A stretch of DNA of 36,427 nucleotides from an uncultured Clostridia bacterium. GTDB taxonomy: Bacteria; Bacillota; Clostridia; Oscillospirales; Ruminococcaceae. A program made the position numbers and the translations under genes. Shown here in pieces: positions 35,401-36,427 of the stretch. Within the stretch, counting starts at the first letter, position 1. Each line of letters starts with the position of its first letter. The notes under the pieces are model-generated. The model saw only the letters and a list, made by a program, of their open reading frames with translations. It searched no databases and had not been told where the DNA came from. The stretch spans positions 1 through 36,427 of the forward strand of contig CANQUM010000017.1 in NCBI GenBank assembly GCA_947627045.1, written 5' to 3'.

Positions 35401-36427
35401 CACGTACTTGACGCTTTGAACCAAGCTATTAACATCCTCGTGCTTTGCAATCTCCTTGCCGTTTTGCTTGACATAAGCAAGCGCCACCATGAGCTTATCC
35501 GGATATGGCGTACTGTCAAAGCTGTAATCAAGCGTTAAGGAACCGTTTTGCTGTGTTACCGTGAATTGCTTTGTCGCGGTCGCAACAACAGTCTGCGGAT
35601 TGTCCTTGAGCACAAGCTTGCCCTCAAGGGTATATGTTTCGCCTACGTTCAATCCCCAATATCTTATGGTATCGGTAGCACTTGAGTTTTTGCTTACAAA
35701 CGCCGTGTGGCTTTTTGTGCCGTTATCGCGAAGCGTTGTGCTGAGAGAGATTGAAGAGTTCGGTATTTCGGGGGCGTTGTAGGTGTCAACTGTTGGTAAC
35801 TGCTGATCGCCGCTCGTTATGGGAATGAGCCTTACGGTTTTGTCAATTATATAGCCGTCGGGGGCGGTTGTTTCTTGAATTAGGATTGTGCCGAGAGGCA
35901 ATATCGGGTTAGGATCGCCCTCGTTGTAATAAAAATTATCGCCGGAAATTTTATAGTTATTACTATAAAACACATATCCATTCTCGTTAGTCTTAAACAC
36001 CCAACTTCTTGTGTACTTGACATCCTTTTTAACGCCATTCTCGGTTACTGTTACGTCCGGGTTATCTTTGCCGTCGGATAAATCAGCGTCCGCGTGAATG
36101 TCAGAAGTATCGAAGAATGAATCAAAATACTGAACCGTAAACTCAGCTCCGGGCAAGCCCTTACCGTTTTTGTCGATTTTCTTTAAGAGAACATTGACAG
36201 GGTCGTTCTCAGGTTCGTCCGGCAGACAATATTTATCGTCCGCCGACGGGTCATCGGTCACCGGACAATAGCCGGGATATCCGCCGTACATCTTCTGTTT
36301 GCCGTCGCTATCGTAAACGGGTTCGATTGGATATACGTTTTTGTCAAGCGCATACCCTTGAGGGGCTGTGAGCTCTTTAATGTAATATGTGCCCTTTGGT
36401 ATGGGAATTGAGTCGCCATACGCTTTC
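27544..36427 (-). CDS. Giant adhesin fused in frame to major pilin, 5' end off window
   Basis: One open frame from the window edge to 27544, at least 2960 aa. The visible N-terminus is inside a SpaA-type domain (GTYYIKELTAPQGYALDKNV). About eleven VaFE/T-Q ester units follow, each with an N-terminal TTATDS-like Thr segment, a VVFETLKYNG-like core and a closing EHKDLEDTEQTV; they are interrupted by two blocks of two SpaA domains. The adhesin part ends with FPIAGG, a membrane helix and KRKGK, a cell-wall sorting signal. There is no stop: four codons later the frame enters the pilin's Met and signal peptide. T-Q ester units self-crosslink and make stiff stalks. It is probably the tip or shaft adhesin of the pilus. 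A one-base change at the junction would restore a stop, so two separate genes remain possible. Confidence 0.85.
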   Translation of the reverse strand, partial: KAYGDSIPIPKGTYYIKELTAPQGYALDKNVYPIEPVYDSDGKQKMYGGYPGYCPVTDDPSADDKYCLPDEPENDPVNVLLKKIDKNGKGLPGAEFTVQYFDSFFDTSDIHADADLSDGKDNPDVTVTENGVKKDVKYTRSWVFKTNENGYVFYSNNYKISGDNFYYNEGDPNPILPLGTILIQETTAPDGYIIDKTVRLIPITSGDQQLPTVDTYNAPEIPNSSISLSTTLRDNGTKSHTAFVSKNSSATDTIRYWGLNVGETYTLEGKLVLKDNPQTVVATATKQFTVTQQNGSLTLDYSFDSTPYPDKLMVALAYVKQNGKEIAKHEDVNSLVQSVKYVKNDINIITSAQDASYESQNAHFDISDKYGKIKDTVTYSGLTANADYELHTQIMYVNGSNATPVQLATSFSRPLTNTVSTYKTSFKATASGSGTLTTEAFYFTIPYKAGTYSYKFVVFQRITKVGGAPITDADGNVIQGSIHEDLNDLSQTVTYSLPELDSKAYAYGSNNRKFMYATEKRITENLTIKGLIPGFEYDLYPYLMDKESKEIIGRPFGVDVYRNVNGKLTKIINSANKYTGDFVFTATSETENMTLVFDIDMSKTGDLSGKSVVVCEDLYEYGEIFIIAAHDDVNDTDQTVTFISPSITTTATNSATNTHSAYAVSELSINDSVKMENLIANENYTLTGQVVLKSNPSTVLATKGLTFMAKSTSATQNMVFTFSAEGYTGKDFVVFETLRHNGAIVAEHKSVNDANQTVNLLSPTVTTEVTEFTGKKAPSAEYTLEDTVTMTGLIAGQSYTITGSVVGKDDEAPIELLNAASDGSSVEIAGDMKSADVTFKATANTQSIKIKYTIDAIPYAGKAVVVFEELKYRGNTIAIHKNINDTHQTLNFSNQGNLYIEKLDGFTGEGISGSSLIFNLYAVQGGKEVLMKNAFVCQSNPIMGAYQYTGDDAGYVDTDEAVNSNKTDLHPYYFAGVAPAGDPGTLTIHGLPAGKYVLKEKSAPIGYKIDITDGETFEISAGETTELEIANSPTLIDLMLVKTDDGIGAYTMFLEGVGFTLYTDESCKTPAKDFYGKEIGEQLTGSDGLLRMENVRYSTAKETVYYLRETTPLDEYQPLEYAIKAVIDTKGKVKLYKPTDEGGYEEITGKATLVFDGEILTLPRIINPYSKIGTTALSALTNTHQAFAIDEAQITDTVTYEGVTPKVEYTIEGVLMDKATGKELLINGKKITAVKTFTPTDENGKVTVTFTLDASALSGKSVVVFETLKYNNETMVEHKNIEDAGQTVTFIKPNLVTSAIDKETTLQVGYANSKTTILDSVEYSNVIANVNYTLKTTVADSETGKEIGTPATKSFTPNSDSGTVETEITVDSSELKGKKITVYEELICNDVVVATHKDKDDQRQQVEFVSPSVKTTATDSLTRTHYAYALESLSIIDNVQLTGLISGQEYTVEGQLVEKSNGNVISTGEETFTARKGDVGFNMAFDFDASKYAGQDLVVFETLKYNGKVISEHKNLEDTEQTVSILNPSVKTTATDSLTKTHYAYALENSSIIDNVQLTGLVSGQEYTVEGQLVEKSSGNVISTGEETFTARKEEAGLNMTFDFDASKYAGQDLVAFETLKYNGKVISEHKDLEDTEQTVSVFNPSIKTTATDSLTKTHYAYALENSSIIDNVQLTGLISGQEYTVEGQLVEKSSGNVISTGEETFTARKGDVGFNMAFDFDASKYAGQDLVVFETLKYNGKVIAEHKDLEDTEQTVSILNPTVTTEVTDRREKKVPAAEYTLEDTVTMTGLIAGQSYTITGSVVGKDDEAPIELLNAASDGNSVEIANGSKSADITFEATANTQSIKIKYTINAIPYAGKAVVVFEELKYRGNTIAVHKNIDDSHQTLNFSNQGDLHVEKFDSYTGEAISGSSLLFNLYAVQNGKEVLMKNAFVCQSNPIMGAYQYTGDDAGYVDTDEAVNSNKTDLRPYFFAGVAPAGDPGTLTVYGLPAGEYVLKEKSAPDGYKVDITNGETFEISTGETTKLRIANSPTMIDLMFVKTDDGKGDDIKYLEGVGFTLYTDEDCKTPAKDFYGEEIGELITGSDGLLTAEKIRYSTKNETVYYISETTPLDGYQPLGYAIKAVIDTEGNVKLYKPTDEGYEEITDTVSLRLDLSEDDTELPRVINRRKGKITVWKKALDTKLPLAGVVMNITDSEHNILTFSRGENNEYVPDENGSTDLLTDAEGKIVIADLKYGTYYLSETVSAQGYQLLKEEVEIILDSPELSKEMYNTPTSDFPIAGGFDKTIFISVGMALILIPLTIFIFKRKGKFKMKTKRLFSFLIAMLMTFSVFAGVGTTAFAADGVSKNLIDETKTGSLTLYKYEMEDEAYENATTPGDGTYTSSLPAGAKPIEGVEFTLYKIKDLTEFFNYNSAEDLPKAADIAKNEAAYIGSNTWNSSGYTTSEGKITFTNLALGVYYVKETFAPAQVRQQTAPFVISVPTTTADKTAWMYDITVQPKNQTKYANVTLHKYDLNSDDPLEGFHFTLERKNITKDKKVSWVPVGGTYTSAGTGEFTVTHLPTHTDYRFREISADDKSYIVDSTVYYGFTINDDGTVTYTHGDVNNSADIHDKADGEVVEDNKIKVPNENVTIDKEVSTDKTSWHQDVTQDINKEVYWKVTTSVPSLIGKMSKYVITDTLSEGCTYKSVELIGVKADGSETTISAANYSVDHSKIDSKNNNIITVSVTNFKAFEDFNELKTIFTTVLNEKAIIGGDNPNTAELDYTNDIQTDSAYNIKSRTPEVHTGGYAWKKVDVNGDTLAGVEFSVYRTLSDAQQNINPIKFELKDGIYYADDKNLSGKANAIVVSGADGMVNIRGLIYGEADNPSNKGETTYYVAEIKTAKGYQLLKKPFEITINSTSHNYKKDINVTTVNTEEVNYPHTGGNFSWLLVVASGIGVVCVGIAVLFIKSKKRKCAKGE
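29985..31140 (-). repeat. 1.15-kb segmental duplication inside adhesin, copy A
   Basis: Encodes one VaFE unit plus two SpaA domains (LEDTVTMTGLIAGQSYTITG through VNSNKTDLRPYFFAGVAPAG to LYKPTDEG). It matches about 32976-34140 at an offset of close to 3.0 kb, with long exactly identical stretches, for example around 30541-30650. Confidence 0.8.
31141..32193 (-). repeat. Three tandem 351-bp VaFE repeats
   Basis: Units 31141-31491, 31492-31842 and 31843-32193, each exactly 117 codons and near-identical at DNA level. The marker GTCTGTTCCGT recurs at 31160, 31511 and 31862. Each unit encodes KTTATDSLT to EQTVS. Confidence 0.9.
32976..34140 (-). repeat. 1.15-kb segmental duplication inside adhesin, copy B
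   Basis: Second copy of the block at 29985-31140 with the same domain order (one VaFE unit then two SpaA domains). Recombination between copies would delete about 3 kb in frame, removing VaFE units 6-10. Confidence 0.8.

Overview
This window is the conjugation and maintenance core of an integrative conjugative element (ICE) of the Tn1549/C. difficile CTn type. The likely host is a Gram-positive gut Clostridia, probably Oscillospiraceae/Ruminococcaceae; that assignment rests on protein families and moderate base composition and is an inference. Every gene I support lies on the minus strand, so transcription runs from position 36427 towards 1. No integrase, excisionase, attachment site or tRNA was seen, so neither end of the element is in the window.

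Region by region, in transcription order. (1) 36427-26015 is a sortase-assembled surface-pilus locus. It holds a very large T-Q-ester (VaFE)/SpaA-repeat adhesin whose 5' end is off the window, a major pilin, a class C-like sortase and a small SpaA-like anchored protein, closed by a strong terminator. Adhesin and pilin sit in one uninterrupted reading frame although each has its own sorting signal and the pilin has its own signal peptide and RBS. (2) 25877-20558 is a maintenance module: ParA, a 35-aa DUF3789-like membrane peptide, a hexapeptide beta-helix protein, an XRE regulator, an unknown protein, ParB, a SpoVG-like protein, SSB, a coiled-coil peptide and a small membrane protein. (3) 20557-20211 is non-coding, AT-rich and full of inverted repeats; it is the best oriT candidate. 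(4) 20210-10080 is DNA processing: MobC, a MOBP-type relaxase and a ~2534-aa methylase/SNF2-helicase fusion that carries a complete tnpV gene nested in another frame. (5) 10057-9898 is a leader with a perfect Shine-Dalgarno, a three-codon ORF and an intrinsic terminator. (6) 9897-1 is the type IV secretion operon: tandem SpoVG protein, VirD4 coupling protein, an unknown protein, Maff2/VirB2-like subunit, VirB6/TrbL-like protein, PrgI/VirB3-like protein, VirB4, a receiver-like/TM/BIG2 protein, and the start of another exported protein cut by the window edge.

How it works together (inference from families): ParA/ParB keep the element; MobC and the relaxase nick oriT; the helicase/methylase and SSB handle the transferred strand; VirD4 hands the relaxase-DNA complex to the VirB4/B6/B3/Maff2 channel. 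The attenuator-like leader probably gates expression of the channel. The pilus locus could supply cell-to-cell or host adhesion. The most unusual signals are the stop-less adhesin-pilin fusion, the nested tnpV gene, the mini-ORF attenuator, and the stacked palindromes upstream of mobC.
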